Numbered from the stretch's first letter, positions 16,761 to 29,000 are shown. The stretch: 64,000 nt of DNA from DASQPA01 sp963757335 (GCA_963757335.1 CAVWRJ010000021.1:434001-498000); one strand, 5' to 3'. Numbers and translations are program-made. The notes: generated by a model from the sequence alone, not told the origin.

Positions 16761-17152
16761 TTGCGCTCGACACCAACATCCTGGTCCGCTTCCTGGTCGA
16801 GGACGACCCCGCCCAGAGCCGCAGGGCCAAGGCGCTGCTCCAGAAGGCCATGGATGCTGCCGAGACCTGCTTCGTCTCGGACGTGGTCGTCTGCGAGATC
16901 GTCTGGGTGCTCGGGACCAGTTATAAGGTCAGCCGAAAGGAGATCGGTCCTATCTTGGGTCAGCTGCTACGGGCCCAGCACCTCGTTTTCCCCTCCGCCG
17001 AACGCCTTGGGAAGGCCTTGGGCGCGTACGAGTCGGGTCGTGGAGACTTCGCTGACTACCTCATCCGCGAGTGGGCCGGGGAAGCCGGCTGCGAGGCTGT
17101 GGCGACCTTCGACGGGACTTTGCTCCGCGAGCCGGGTTTTGCGGCGCCATGA
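16757..17152 (+). CDS. vapC: PIN-domain ribonuclease toxin (VapC family)
   Basis: 131 aa from the GTG at 16757. PIN-domain acidic residues are all present: Asp in ALDTNILVRF, Glu in VVCEIVWVL, Asp in GRGDFADYLI and Asp in VATFDGTLL. These coordinate Mg2+ for cleavage of RNA, usually tRNA or rRNA in VapC toxins. Complete and of normal length, so the toxin should be active. Coupled to the AbrB-type antitoxin. Confidence 0.93.
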   Translation: MIALDTNILVRFLVEDDPAQSRRAKALLQKAMDAAETCFVSDVVVCEIVWVLGTSYKVSRKEIGPILGQLLRAQHLVFPSAERLGKALGAYESGRGDFADYLIREWAGEAGCEAVATFDGTLLREPGFAAP

Positions 17153-17259
17153 CATCCGGGTCTCCGCCGGGCCGCCTTGACCCCCGTCCCTCGATCCCAT
17201 AGGCTCGAATGTCCTGCGGTGGCGCGGTGGGGGAGAGGTGTAGAGAGGTCTGTATAGCG

Positions 17260-18120
17260 ATGAGTGAAATCCAGACGATCGGGATCGTGGGCGCCGGGAC
17301 CATGGGGCATGGCATCGCCCAGGTGGCGGCGCAGAGCGGGTATGACGTGATCCTCGTCGACGTCGTTCCCGAGGCCCTGGCGCGCGGGGTCGCCCAGATC
17401 GGCAAGGGGCTCGGGCGGCTGGTCGAGAAGGGCAAGCTCGATGCAGCGGCCCGCGACCTGGCCCTCGCCAGGGTCAAGCCGGCGGGGGAGCTCGCGGCGC
17501 TCGCCGCGGCGGAGCTCGTCGTCGAGGCGGTCGTCGAGCGGCAGGACGTCAAGGAGAAGGTGCTCGCCGAGCTCGACCGGACCTGCTCGCCAGAGACGAT
17601 CCTCGCCACCAACACGAGCTCGATCTCCATCACCCGCCTGGCCGCCGCCACCCGCCGGCCGGAGAAGGTCATCGGCATGCACTTCATGAACCCCGTCCCG
17701 GTCATGCAGCTGATCGAGGTCATCCGTGGCCTCGCCACCAGCCAGGAGACCTACGATGCGGTCGAGGCGGCCTCGCGGAAGATGGGGAAGACGCCGGTCG
17801 AGGTCCACGACGCCCCTGGCTTCGTATCCAATAGAGTGCTGATGCCGATGATCAACGAGGCGGTCTTCTGCCTGTACGAGGGAGTTGGAAAGGCGGAGGC
17901 CGTCGACGCGGTTATGAAGATGGGGATGAACCATCCGATGGGCCCGCTGGCGCTCGCCGACCTCATCGGCCTCGACGTCTGTCTCGACATCCTGCGGGTT
18001 TTGTCCGACGGTTTCGGCGACCCCAAGTACCGCCCCTGCCCGCTGCTGGTCAAGATGGTCGACGCGGGCTATCTGGGACGCAAGTCCGGGCGCGGGTTCT
18101 ACACCTACGGAGGAAACTGA
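17260..18120 (+). CDS. 3-hydroxybutyryl-CoA dehydrogenase
   Basis: NAD(P)-dependent oxidoreductase that interconverts 3-hydroxyacyl-CoA and acetoacetyl-CoA in fatty acid oxidation or butanoate/PHB metabolism. 286 aa from the ATG at 17260 (MSEIQTIGIVGAGTMG), chosen because it begins just before the Rossmann GxGxxG. Later family blocks: LVVEAVVERQDVKEKVL, ILATNTSSISIT, the catalytic His in GMHFMNPVPVMQLIEVI, and the C-terminal dimer domain DAPGFVSNRVLMPMINEA and NHPMGPLALADLIGLDVCL. Ends 17 bp before the TPR gene, so possibly cotranscribed. Confidence 0.96.
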   Translation: MSEIQTIGIVGAGTMGHGIAQVAAQSGYDVILVDVVPEALARGVAQIGKGLGRLVEKGKLDAAARDLALARVKPAGELAALAAAELVVEAVVERQDVKEKVLAELDRTCSPETILATNTSSISITRLAAATRRPEKVIGMHFMNPVPVMQLIEVIRGLATSQETYDAVEAASRKMGKTPVEVHDAPGFVSNRVLMPMINEAVFCLYEGVGKAEAVDAVMKMGMNHPMGPLALADLIGLDVCLDILRVLSDGFGDPKYRPCPLLVKMVDAGYLGRKSGRGFYTYGGN

Positions 18121-18137
18121 GCATCTCCGCTCTCACC

Positions 18138-19988
18138 ATGCTCTGCCAGGTCTGCGGCGCCAGGAATCCGGAGGATCAGGAATATTGCCTGCGCTGCCAC
18201 CAGAAGCTGCTCGTCCTCTCAGGCACTCTGATCGAGGACGAGGAGGCCTATGAGGAAGCGGCCGCGGAGGAGAGCTTCTCCTTCGACGAGCACCTCCTGG
18301 AGCGGATCTCGATTCTCGAGGAGGCGGTCAAGCGCACGGCGGAGACCGTCCGCCAGCTTCTGGGTGCCCTCCACAAGCAGGAGAAGAACATCCTCATCGG
18401 CCAGACCGGGCTCTCCGCCCTCCGCGAGCTGCTCGAGCAGAAGAGCGTCATCGGGTGGGAGGAGTGGAGCGACCTCTGGGAGTCCAAGATGGACTACCAG
18501 CTCCTGGCGCTCGAAAAGCGCGAGCGCTTCCTGGCGGTCAAGGAGCGGGTGGCCGCCCTCCACCACGGCGACAAGCGGAAGATCTTCCTCCAGTACCTGG
18601 AGGACGCCGAGTACGCCCTCTTCGCCTTCGACATCGAGCGCGCCGTCATCGCCCTGGAGGCCGCCTACAAGCTCGACCGGGACAACTACGAGCTCGCCTA
18701 TTTTCTCGGGGAGACCCACTTCAACGAGGGCGAGACCGACCAGGCCCTGACCTACTTCTCGCATGTCCTGGACGTCAAGCCCGATCACTACGAGGGGCTG
18801 GTCTACAGCGGAGTCATCTACTACGAGCGGGGGGACACGACGCGGGCCGAGGAGCACCTGAAGCGCGCGGTCGCCCTCTATCCGGATTCGTTCCTGCCCC
18901 ACTTCAGCCTCGGGGCGGTCTACGCCGGACAGGGAAACCTGGCCCTGGCGGTCCTCTACCTGGAGCGGGCGGTGGCCCTCGACTCGGTACCCCAGGCGCT
19001 CTACCTCCTGGGGAGCTGCTTTTACGAGATGGGGAAGCTCCAGCCGGCGCTCCGGCACCTGCAGGAGGCGGTGCGGCACGATCCCGCCTTCGAGGAGGCC
19101 TACCACCTGCTGGGCATGGCCTATCTGGACCGCCACTGGAACCGAAAGGCGCTCGACGCCTTCCGCCAGGCGCAGCGTCTCAACCCCAAGAAGCTCCAGT
19201 ACCAGGACTTAGTCCACTACCTCTCCGGGCACGCCAACATGCCGCTTCCCAAGGTGGACGGCGAGGCCGGCAAGTGGTTCGCCAAGGCCGAGGAGCTCGT
19301 CGCCCGGGACAATCTGAAGCAGGCCCTGGTCTGCTACCGGCGGGCCCTCTCCCACGAGCCGGAGAACCCCACCCTTTTGATGTCGTACGCCCTCCTCTGC
19401 CTGCACATGAACCGCAGCCAGGAGATCGAGGCGGTGACCAAGAAGGTGCTCGATCTGAATCCCGGCGAGATGCTGAAGGCGACCGCCTACGCGGCGCTGA
19501 TCGAAGCCCTCCGCAGCCAGGGCAAGCTCCGCGAGGGCAACCGGATCGGCGGTCTCCTCCTGATGGACGAGGGGGCTTCGAACTTCACCAAGACGATTGC
19601 CTACTACGAGATGGCCTGCAACCTGGCGGAGATGGAAGAGGACCTGGATTCGGCGCTCGACTACGCCAAGCGCTCGGTCGAGCTGTCGCCGGACGAGCTC
19701 AAGCAGTTCCCCCTGGCCGCCCTGGGGTGGGTGCACTACAAGCGCAAGGAGTTCGATAAGGCGATCGACTTTCTCGCCAAGTCGACCGAGCTCGGCGCCT
19801 CGTCGACCACCTTGACCCACCTCGGCATGGCGCTCCTCGCCTCGGGTGAGGACGAACGGGCGAAGACCGTCCTCGCTCAGGCGCGCCGGCTGACCGCGCG
19901 CGGCGAGGGGCTCGAAGAGAAGATGATGGAATTCATGAAGGACAGCTCCCGCCTCCTCGAGCGGGTGCATCGCAGCCAGAAGAAGTAG
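18138..19988 (+). CDS. Zinc-ribbon TPR repeat protein
   Basis: 616 aa. The N-terminus has a zinc ribbon (CQVCGARNPEDQEYCLRC, two CxxC knuckles). A charged, probably coiled-coil region (residues about 45-150) follows. From about residue 165 to 600 there are many tetratricopeptide repeats, e.g. YELAYFLGETHFNEGETDQA, HYEGLVYSGVIYYERGDTTR and PHFSLGAVYAGQGNLALAV. No catalytic motif. A scaffold or assembly role is likely; zinc-ribbon/TPR proteins are common in Acidobacteria and myxobacteria. Between hbd and proS, all on the same strand. Confidence 0.88.
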   Translation: MLCQVCGARNPEDQEYCLRCHQKLLVLSGTLIEDEEAYEEAAAEESFSFDEHLLERISILEEAVKRTAETVRQLLGALHKQEKNILIGQTGLSALRELLEQKSVIGWEEWSDLWESKMDYQLLALEKRERFLAVKERVAALHHGDKRKIFLQYLEDAEYALFAFDIERAVIALEAAYKLDRDNYELAYFLGETHFNEGETDQALTYFSHVLDVKPDHYEGLVYSGVIYYERGDTTRAEEHLKRAVALYPDSFLPHFSLGAVYAGQGNLALAVLYLERAVALDSVPQALYLLGSCFYEMGKLQPALRHLQEAVRHDPAFEEAYHLLGMAYLDRHWNRKALDAFRQAQRLNPKKLQYQDLVHYLSGHANMPLPKVDGEAGKWFAKAEELVARDNLKQALVCYRRALSHEPENPTLLMSYALLCLHMNRSQEIEAVTKKVLDLNPGEMLKATAYAALIEALRSQGKLREGNRIGGLLLMDEGASNFTKTIAYYEMACNLAEMEEDLDSALDYAKRSVELSPDELKQFPLAALGWVHYKRKEFDKAIDFLAKSTELGASSTTLTHLGMALLASGEDERAKTVLAQARRLTARGEGLEEKMMEFMKDSSRLLERVHRSQKK

Positions 19989-20023
19989 CCCCCTTTCCAC
20001 CCCGAGAGCGTCCCGGAGGTCCC

Positions 20024-21766
<1,743 letters not shown>

Positions 21767-21811
21767 AGCGTTCCCTGGATGGGAGGTTGGCCCCCTCCCG
21801 TCCCTCTCTCC

Positions 21812-21908
21812 GACAGTCCGGGCTCCGTTGGATCCTGCGGGCGGGCGCCTTCGGGCGTTTCGCGCAGCCAGGCGCCCGTCCTCGGAATCCAACGGAACCC
21901 GGACTGTC
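21812..21908. repeat. Palindromic structured element, copy 2
   Basis: Outer arms GACAGTCCGGG (21812-21822) and CCCGGACTGTC (21898-21908) pair perfectly. Next CTCCGTTGGAT (21823-21833) pairs with ATCCAACGGAA (21887-21897) with one mismatch, giving a 22-bp stem. The core GATCCTGCGGGCGGGC..TTCGGGCG..CGCGCAGCCAG..GCCCGTCCTCG is shared with the copy at 8124-8216. It sits between the convergent proS and DUF1992 genes. Confidence 0.75.
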
Positions 21909-21920
21909 TGCCTCCTCGCA

Positions 21921-22127
21921 CTACTCCTTCCCGGTCAGCACCTGTGCCAGCCGCTCCCTGCGGAACCACTGCTTGACCCACCAGTTGGGGTCGTAGGGCT
22001 CGTCGATATCGGGGATGGGCTTTCCCAGGCCGGGGAGGTCGTCGAACTCGCCGTTCTCCATGGCTTCGCGGATGCGGTTCTCGGCCACCCGCTGGATCGT
22101 CTGCCGGGTCAGGCGCTCCTGGCTCAT
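21921..22127 (-). CDS. DUF1992 (DnaJ-homologue subfamily C28-like) small protein
   Basis: 68 aa. The sequence RVAENRIREAMENGEFDDLPGLGKPI is the core of the DUF1992 family, which in eukaryotes is fused to a J-domain. Function in bacteria is not established. It starts 27 bp after the end of the RND-ABC fusion gene and reads the same way, so it is the last gene of that operon or has its own short transcript. The protein is full length for bacterial members of this family. Confidence 0.85.
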   Translation of the reverse strand: MSQERLTRQTIQRVAENRIREAMENGEFDDLPGLGKPIPDIDEPYDPNWWVKQWFRRERLAQVLTGKE

Positions 22128-22154
22128 CGGAAAAATTATGCCACAGGCTGCCGT

Positions 22155-25100
22155 TCACGCCGGCAGGTCCGCGCGGTCGATCTCGGCCAGGTAGGCCTCC
22201 TCCAGGTTGGGCTCGACCGCCTCGCCGGGGAGGGCTTCCCCCGGCCGGGCGATGCCCCGTACCTCGATACCGGCGAGGACCCGCACCCGGGAGGTGAGCC
22301 GGTAGCGCTGGCCGAAGGCCGGAAGGTCGGCGTCCGAGACCAGGGCGCCGAAGACCCGGCCTCGGGCGAGGGCGGCGAGCGCCTCGGGAGTGCCGTCGAA
22401 GCGCAGCCGGCCGTGGTTCAAGAGGAGGATGCGGCGGGCGGCGGCCTCGACGTCGCTCGCGATGTGGGTGGAGAAGACGACGATGCGCCGGGCCGCCTGT
22501 TCGAGGAGGAGCTGGCGGAAGCGGTTCCTGGACTCGATGTCGAGGCCCGTCGTCGGTTCGTCGACGACCAGGATGGGGGGCGCCCCGAGGAGGGCCAAGG
22601 CGATACCCACCCGCTGGCGCATGCCGCCGGAGAAGTCCCGCACCTTGCGGCCGGCATGCTCTGCCAGATCCACGGCGGCGAGAAGGCGCTCGATTTCGCT
22701 CCGCCGCTCCCGGGGATCGGTCATCCCGCGCTCCTCGGCCCAGTGGTCGAGGAACTGTTCGGCGGTGAAGCCCGGGTAGGCGTTGAACTCCTGGGGGAGG
22801 AAACCGATCCGCCGCCTGAAGGCGGCCAGGTTCTCGGCGGTGATCGGTTGGCCGCGGTAGCGCACCGAACCGCGGGTGGGTTCGAGGAGACCGGTGAGCA
22901 GGCGGAGCAGGGTGGTCTTGCCGGCGCCGTTCGGCCCGAGGAGGCCGACGATCCCCGGCGTGAGAGTGAAATCGACTCCGGCCAGGGCCTTGAATCGGCC
23001 GCCGTAGACCTTGGTGAGGCTCCGCGCCTCGAGGAGCGGCTCGCCCGGCTCGCTCCAGGCGGGCGGGTGCCGGCGCCGCCGGATCTCCTCCGGATCGCTT
23101 CGGCGCCAGCGGCTTCCGGCGAGGAGAAGGGCGGGAAGGAGGAGGGCGGAGCTCGCGAGGGCGGTGCCCGCCGCCAGGGCGGCGGCGCGGAGGGGGACGG
23201 CCCAGGGGTGGGAGACGGGGTCCGCCCCGAGGGTGGGCGCCGCGAGGGTCAGGGCGAGGAGCGGCGCCCCGGGGGTGAGCCAGGCGAGCTGGCGACGGAG
23301 ATCGCGGTAGAGTCCGCCGGCACTCTCGCCAGGTCCTCCAAGATGGGTCGACGCGGCGAGCTCGGCGATGGCGGCGAGCGCGAGGGCGAGGCCCGCGGCG
23401 AGGGCGAAGACGGTCAGCTCGTCGACCTGGCCGAGGCCGATCCCCACCAGCGGCAACGCCGCCGTGAGGCCGAGGACCAGGGGGATGAGGACGGCGAGAG
23501 CGCGCCCCAGCGAACCGAGCCGCAAGGCGGCGACGACGAAGAGGAGGAGGGGGATCGCAAGGGCCAGGGCGAGGACCCGCAGGCGTTCCCCGGACCAGAG
23601 CCGGATGCCCAGGGCAGGCCGTTCCAGGTCGCAGCCGGGCGGGAGGGAGAGCTGGCCCAGGCTGCGGTCGACCTTCTGGCGCCACTCCTTGCGCACTCCC
23701 TCGTGCTCGTGGGGGAACTGGATCTCCACCGGGACCACGAAGCGGCCGGACTGCCGGGCTACCCGGGGGTGGAGAACCTCCTCGACCGGCGAGAGAAGGG
23801 CGCCGGGGGTGACCACCCGGTCCCCCAGCCGGAGGGGGCGGCCGAGGAGGTCGGCGAGCTGGGGGATGGCGCGGTCGGGATCCTCGGGGGTGCCGGCAGG
23901 GACGACGACGACCGAGCGTTCCGGCGGGCTCCCGCCGAGGGACGCCGCGGCGGCGAGCGCGACGGCGGCCGGAACGCCGCCCGCCTGCTGCAGCCGGCCG
24001 GCGAGGGCGATGGCCTCGGCCGGGCGGGTGCCGGGCCGGGGATGGAGGACGAGGTGGACGGCCGGCTCGCCCCAGCCGCTTCCGGCAGACAGCCAGTGGC
24101 GTCGAACCCCGAGAGTGTCCAGCCGTTCTAACAGCCGCTCGTAACCGGCCTGCACCGCGCCGAGTCCGGCCCCGGAGAGTACGACCTTGTAGGTCCGTGC
24201 CTCGTCGTCGGTCCGGGCGCGGTCTTCGAGATCGGCGAGGAAGCCGCGGTCGGCCGTCGAGGTGCGCCGGCCGGAGGTGATCTCGACCGCCCCCGCCCCG
24301 GCCGTCTCGTAGCGGAGGCGCATGGCGACGAGGGCTCGCCGCCCGGGGCTCCGCGCGCCGGGGGCGAGCTCGGCCACCACCCGGGCTCTGCCGGCAGAGG
24401 CGTAAGTCCAGTAGCGCCAGACCTCGGGAGATTTCGCCAGGACCTCCTCGGCGCGGGCGACCCGGCGGACGGTCTCGTCCAGGGTGGAGCCGGGCGGTAG
24501 GTGGAGGAGGAGCGAGAGATTCCCCTGATCCGGCTCGAGGTCGCCCGGCCGAGGGATCAGGGCACCCCCGTAGAAAGTGAGGGAGAGGCAGGCGACGGTG
24601 GTGGCGCCGAGGAGGAACGTGCCGGGATCGCGGAGGGCGGCGCGGGCGGCCGCCCGGCTGCGCGCCGGCTCCCCGGCCTGCCGCGGGGAGCGCTCGCGCT
24701 GGGGAGGGGCCTCGGGCAGGATGGCGATCGCTCCCACCCCCGCGATCACCGCGAGGAGCAGGGCGCGGGCAGGCTCGGCGAGGAGAGGACCGAGCTCGGC
24801 GTTCGCCAGGGAGACGGCGATGGGAACGCAGGCTGCCGCGGCCACCGTGCCCGCGGCGGCGGCCCAGAAGCCCGTCCGCCGCGCCAGACAGAGGGCGGCC
24901 AGGGGGAGGAGACCGGCGGTGGCGAGGGTGAGGGCCGCGAGCGTCGTGACGTCCAGAGTCACCCCGGCGAGCAGAAAGGCGTTGGCCGCGGCGGCGGCGA
25001 CGGCGGGGAGCGCGAGGGCCCAGGAGAGGACCTCCCAGGGGCCGGCCCGCCGGGCACCCACCGCCGCGGCGGCGGCCATGCCGGCCATGCCGAGGAGCCC

Positions 25101-26096
25101 CGCGAGGGCCAGGCGCCAGACCAGGTCGCGCAGGGGATCGGCACGGCTCCAACCCACTTCGCCCCGGATGCCCCCGGGGAGGTGCTCCAGCCGCCGACGC
25201 AGAGCGGCATCCACGGCGAGGAGCGGGGTGTCGTGCCCGCGCCAGACATAGAGGGCACGGGCCGGCCGGCCGCGGAGCCGCACCACGACCGGCGGGGCTT
25301 GCCGCCGGACGCGGAGGGTGGCGAGCGAGCCCAGAGGTACCGCCGTCCCACCGACCGGGACGGGCACCTCGGCCAGGGCCGCCCCGCGAGCGTCGGCGGC
25401 CCCGCCGGCCTCGGCGGTACCGTCCGCCCCGCCTGCCTCGGAGGACACGCTCACGATCCGGCGCCGCCCACCCTCCCGGCTCCAGCCCAGGGTGGGCACC
25501 TGGAGGGTCCGCCGGATCTCCCCGAGGGCGGTGCCGGCGAGCCCCCAGGAGTCGGGCAGTCCGGCGGCGAGCTCGAACCGCAGCTCCTCGTCGCTACCGC
25601 CGACGAGTTGGACGGTGCGGACCCCGGGCACGGCACGGAGAGCTTCGGCGGCGGCCCGGGCCCCGGCGCCATCGCCGACCCCGCCGAGCCAGACGATGGC
25701 GAGGAAGTCGCTGTCCTGCTCGGTGGGGTCCACCCGGAATCCGGAGCCGGCGGGGAGGAGGGCCCGCAGCCGGGTGAGCTGCGAGTCGAGGCGGGCGGCC
25801 TTGCGCTCTGGGTCGGTGCCGGGGGCGAAGCGCACCGTCAGGTCGGCGCCGTCCGACCGCACCTCGCCCGCCATCCCCCGCACGTCCCCCAGGGAGCGGG
25901 CGGCGCTCTCCACCGGCCCCACCCACTCCCGGGTCACCTCGGCGGGGTCGCTCTCCGTGGCCAGGGTCAGGTTGACCGCCAGCTCCGGGAAGCTCCGCCG
26001 TGGATAGTAGTCGAGGGGGAGTCGCGAGAAGGCGACCCCGCCGAGGACGAGGAGGGCGAGGGTGGCGATCCGCCGGGCGACCGGGCGGCCGCTCAT
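22155..26096 (-). CDS. RND-type permease fused to an ABC transporter ATPase
   Basis: About 1,313 aa from the ATG at 26096, which overlaps the upstream RND stop by 4 bp (ATGA). Residues about 1-1000 are RND-like: a membrane helix, a porter-like periplasmic domain (FPELAVNLTLATESDPAEVTREWV), a five-helix block, a second porter domain and a second helix block ending LLLPALLLAG. Residues about 1015-1313 form a complete ABC ATPase: Walker A LLGPNGAGKTT, Q-loop FLPQEF, signature FSGGMRQR, Walker B ILVVDEPTTGLD, H-loop VVFSTH. No stop separates them. The helix that in RND pumps carries the proton-relay Asp (GLLVDDAIVV type) reads TAGLLPLAALCLARR in the first half and GLALALAAIAELA in the second, with no Asp. 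It may use ATP instead of protons; that is inference. Confidence 0.85.
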   Translation of the reverse strand: MSGRPVARRIATLALLVLGGVAFSRLPLDYYPRRSFPELAVNLTLATESDPAEVTREWVGPVESAARSLGDVRGMAGEVRSDGADLTVRFAPGTDPERKAARLDSQLTRLRALLPAGSGFRVDPTEQDSDFLAIVWLGGVGDGAGARAAAEALRAVPGVRTVQLVGGSDEELRFELAAGLPDSWGLAGTALGEIRRTLQVPTLGWSREGGRRRIVSVSSEAGGADGTAEAGGAADARGAALAEVPVPVGGTAVPLGSLATLRVRRQAPPVVVRLRGRPARALYVWRGHDTPLLAVDAALRRRLEHLPGGIRGEVGWSRADPLRDLVWRLALAGLLGMAGMAAAAAVGARRAGPWEVLSWALALPAVAAAAANAFLLAGVTLDVTTLAALTLATAGLLPLAALCLARRTGFWAAAAGTVAAAACVPIAVSLANAELGPLLAEPARALLLAVIAGVGAIAILPEAPPQRERSPRQAGEPARSRAAARAALRDPGTFLLGATTVACLSLTFYGGALIPRPGDLEPDQGNLSLLLHLPPGSTLDETVRRVARAEEVLAKSPEVWRYWTYASAGRARVVAELAPGARSPGRRALVAMRLRYETAGAGAVEITSGRRTSTADRGFLADLEDRARTDDEARTYKVVLSGAGLGAVQAGYERLLERLDTLGVRRHWLSAGSGWGEPAVHLVLHPRPGTRPAEAIALAGRLQQAGGVPAAVALAAAASLGGSPPERSVVVVPAGTPEDPDRAIPQLADLLGRPLRLGDRVVTPGALLSPVEEVLHPRVARQSGRFVVPVEIQFPHEHEGVRKEWRQKVDRSLGQLSLPPGCDLERPALGIRLWSGERLRVLALALAIPLLLFVVAALRLGSLGRALAVLIPLVLGLTAALPLVGIGLGQVDELTVFALAAGLALALAAIAELAASTHLGGPGESAGGLYRDLRRQLAWLTPGAPLLALTLAAPTLGADPVSHPWAVPLRAAALAAGTALASSALLLPALLLAGSRWRRSDPEEIRRRRHPPAWSEPGEPLLEARSLTKVYGGRFKALAGVDFTLTPGIVGLLGPNGAGKTTLLRLLTGLLEPTRGSVRYRGQPITAENLAAFRRRIGFLPQEFNAYPGFTAEQFLDHWAEERGMTDPRERRSEIERLLAAVDLAEHAGRKVRDFSGGMRQRVGIALALLGAPPILVVDEPTTGLDIESRNRFRQLLLEQAARRIVVFSTHIASDVEAAARRILLLNHGRLRFDGTPEALAALARGRVFGALVSDADLPAFGQRYRLTSRVRVLAGIEVRGIARPGEALPGEAVEPNLEEAYLAEIDRADLPA

Positions 26097-29000
26097 CGCC
26101 CCCGCCCACGGCAGCCGAACCGGTAGAGGACCGGCACCAGGAGGAGCGAGGCGAAGACCGCGGTCGTCGTGCCGCCGAGAACGGCGAGGGCGAGGGCGCG
26201 CCGCAGCTCGACCCCGGGACCGCCGAGGAGGACGAGGGGGAGCATGCCGCAGACCGTGGTCAAGGTCGTCATCAGGATGGGACGATAGCGCTCGGCACCG
26301 GCCCGGCGGAGGGCCTCTTCCATCCCCCGTCCGGCCCGCCGGTGGTCCTCGATCCGGTGCACGAGGACGATGGCGTTGTTGACGACGATGCCGGCGAGGA
26401 GGATCAAGCCCAGGAAGGAGAGGACGTTCAGGGTCTGGCCCGTGACGGCGAGGAGGCCGAGGGCGCCGCCCAGGGCCACCGGCACCGTGCTCATCACCAC
26501 GAGGGGGATGGTGAGCGATTCGTAGAGGGCGGCCACGGTCAAGAAGACGAGGACGAGAGAGAGGCCGAGGGCGAGCCGGAGCTGGCCGAAGGCGCGCCGC
26601 AGCTCTCGGGCCTGGCCGCGGAGCGCCACCTCCTCGTCCGCCGTGCGGGCGACTCCGGAGAGGAGCGCTTCCGGGTCTCGGCCACCCCGGCCCGCGAAGG
26701 TCAGGCGCACGGCAGGGCGGCCATTTTCGCGTTCGAGCGCCGGCGGCCGCATACCGGCCGTGAGCCGGGCGACGGCGGCCAAGGGGACGACGTGGCCGTT
26801 CGCCGCTGTTGCCGACGACGGGGTGGGCAGCAGGATGGGCAGCAGGGCCGGCGCCTCGGGAACGGTGGGGCGGACGAGGATCTCCGGCTCGACCCCCTCG
26901 ATCCGGGCGCGGCCGGCGCTCGGCTCTCCCAGCCCCTCCCGCACCTGCTCTTCCAGCCGGTCGCGGTCGGCGCCGAGGGCGGTCAAACGGGGGATGTCCC
27001 AGGCGAGAAGGAGGGCGGCCTGGGGCCGGTCGGTCCAGGTATCCTGCTCGCGAGCCCGGCCTGGCGCAGACGGGCGACCGTCCGGTCGGCAAGCTCCCGA
27101 GCCCGCGCCGCGGTCGGTGCCGAGGCGACCACCTCCAGGCGTCGGCCGCTCCGCTCGACGGACTCGACGAGGGCGCCCCGCCCGGGGCTCGACCCGGACC
27201 TCGACGCCGGGCAGCCGGGCGAGCCCGGCCCGCAGGCGCTCCGCGGCGCGCGTGGCGCTCGGAGCGTCGGCGAAGCGCAGCTCGATCCGGCCGGTCTCCC
27301 CAGCGTCGCCAATCCCGTCGTCGGCTTGCGGCAGCTGGATCGCCGAGCGGGAAGGTGCCGGGCCGGGGCCGAGGGCGGCCAGCGCCCGGCTCTCCACCTC
27401 CTGTCCCTGCCGCCGCTTCGTCTCGGGTGTCAGGTCCGGGGCCAGCCGGTAGCGCACCATGAGGTCGCGGGCCGCGACCGCCGGCACCAGCTCGCGCGGG
27501 AGAAGGGCGAGAGCGACGAGGGAGAGGAAGGCCACCGCCAGGGCCGCCACCATCGCCAGTCCGGCTCCGGCCGGATGGGCGAGGACCCGATCGAGAAGGC
27601 GGAGGTAGGCCTCCCGGCCGGGGCTCCTCCCCCCCGCTCCGGCCGGGACGCCGCTCGCCTCCCGCCGCCGGCCGCGGGCGAGGACGGGGGTGACGGTGAG
27701 GGAGAAGAGGAGCGCCGCCGAGAGGGCGGCCACGATGGCGAAGGCCTGGGCGCCGAAGAAGGCCCGCGCCAGTCCCTGGAGGTAGACGAAGGGCAGGAAG
27801 ACGACGGCGGTGGCGAGGAAGCCGGCGAGGACCGGGAGCGCGATCTGGCGGGTGCCGGCGATCTCCGGCTCCGCTTCGCCGCGGGCGCGGGCGGTCTCGA
27901 TCGCCTCGAGGACGACGATCGAGCTGTCCACCAGGAGGCCGGCGGCGAGGGCGAGGCCGGCCAGGGAGACGACGTCGAGGGAGAGCCCGGCGAGGTGAAA
28001 GCCGGAGAAGGCGGCGAGGAGCGAGGCCGGCACGGCGACCGCCAGGGCCAGGGTCGGCCGCCAGCGGCCGAGGAGAGCGCGGAGGACGGCGACGCCCAGG
28101 GCGAGGCCGAGGAGCGCCGAGACCCCCAGCCCGGCGAGGGCCTCGACCACCTCGGCGCTGCGGTCCGCCGCCACCTGGACCCGGAGGCCCGAGCCGGCGC
28201 GGGCTCCCAGGGCGTCCACCCGGGCGCGCACCGCGGCGGCGAGGGCCACGGCGTTGGCCTGCGGGGCGCGGAAGACCCGGACCAGCGATCCCTCGCGGCC
28301 GTCGAGACGGAAGAAGCTCTCGTCCCGGACCTCCTCGATGCCGACCTCGGCGACGTCCCCCAACACGCTCTCTCCCCTCGGGCCGGGGAGCCGCAGGGCG
28401 CTCAGGGCTCCCAGGGATGGAGCGTCCTCCCGTACGAGCAGGGGCCGGATCATGGCGCCGGCCCGGGCACGGCCGGCCGGGAGAGCGGCCCCGAGGCGGC
28501 GCAGGCGCGCCACCAGGTCCGCCGCGGTGAGTCCGCGGGCGGCCAAAGCCGCCGCCCGCGGCCGCACCACCGGGTGGAGAGGGGCGAGCCCGAGGATCTC
28601 GATCTCCCCCGCTCCGGGCAGGCGGGCGAGCTCCGGCGCCAGCACCTCGCGGGTGAAGGCGGTGCGGGCCGCCCCCGATCCGCCCCCCTTTCCCTCGAAG
28701 ACCGCCACCTCGACGAGCGGCTCCGGGTCGCCCGTGGAGAGCTCCACGGCCAGGGTGGTGCCAGGGGCGGTGAGGTCGGCCAGGCGGCGTTCGGCCTCGA
28801 TGCGCAGGCGATCGGGGTCGGTCTGCCACTCGCTCTCGACCCGCACCCGGGCGAAGCCGTCGCCCGTCGTGCTCTCGACCGCGGTCACCCCGGAGAGCGA
28901 TCCGAGGCGCTGCTCCAGGGGCCGGGTGAGGCGCTCCATCACCTCGTCCCGGCCGCTCCCCGGCGCCATGGCGGTGATCGTCAGGCTCGGCCGCTCGAGG

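Noticed and set aside
26097..28829. An in-frame extension that would lengthen the RND-ABC protein to 2,224 residues
   Set aside because: The extra N-terminal part is Arg/Gly/Pro-rich antisense-of-codon nonsense overlapping the real RND gene; the ATG at 26096 overlaps the upstream stop and starts a sensible sequence.
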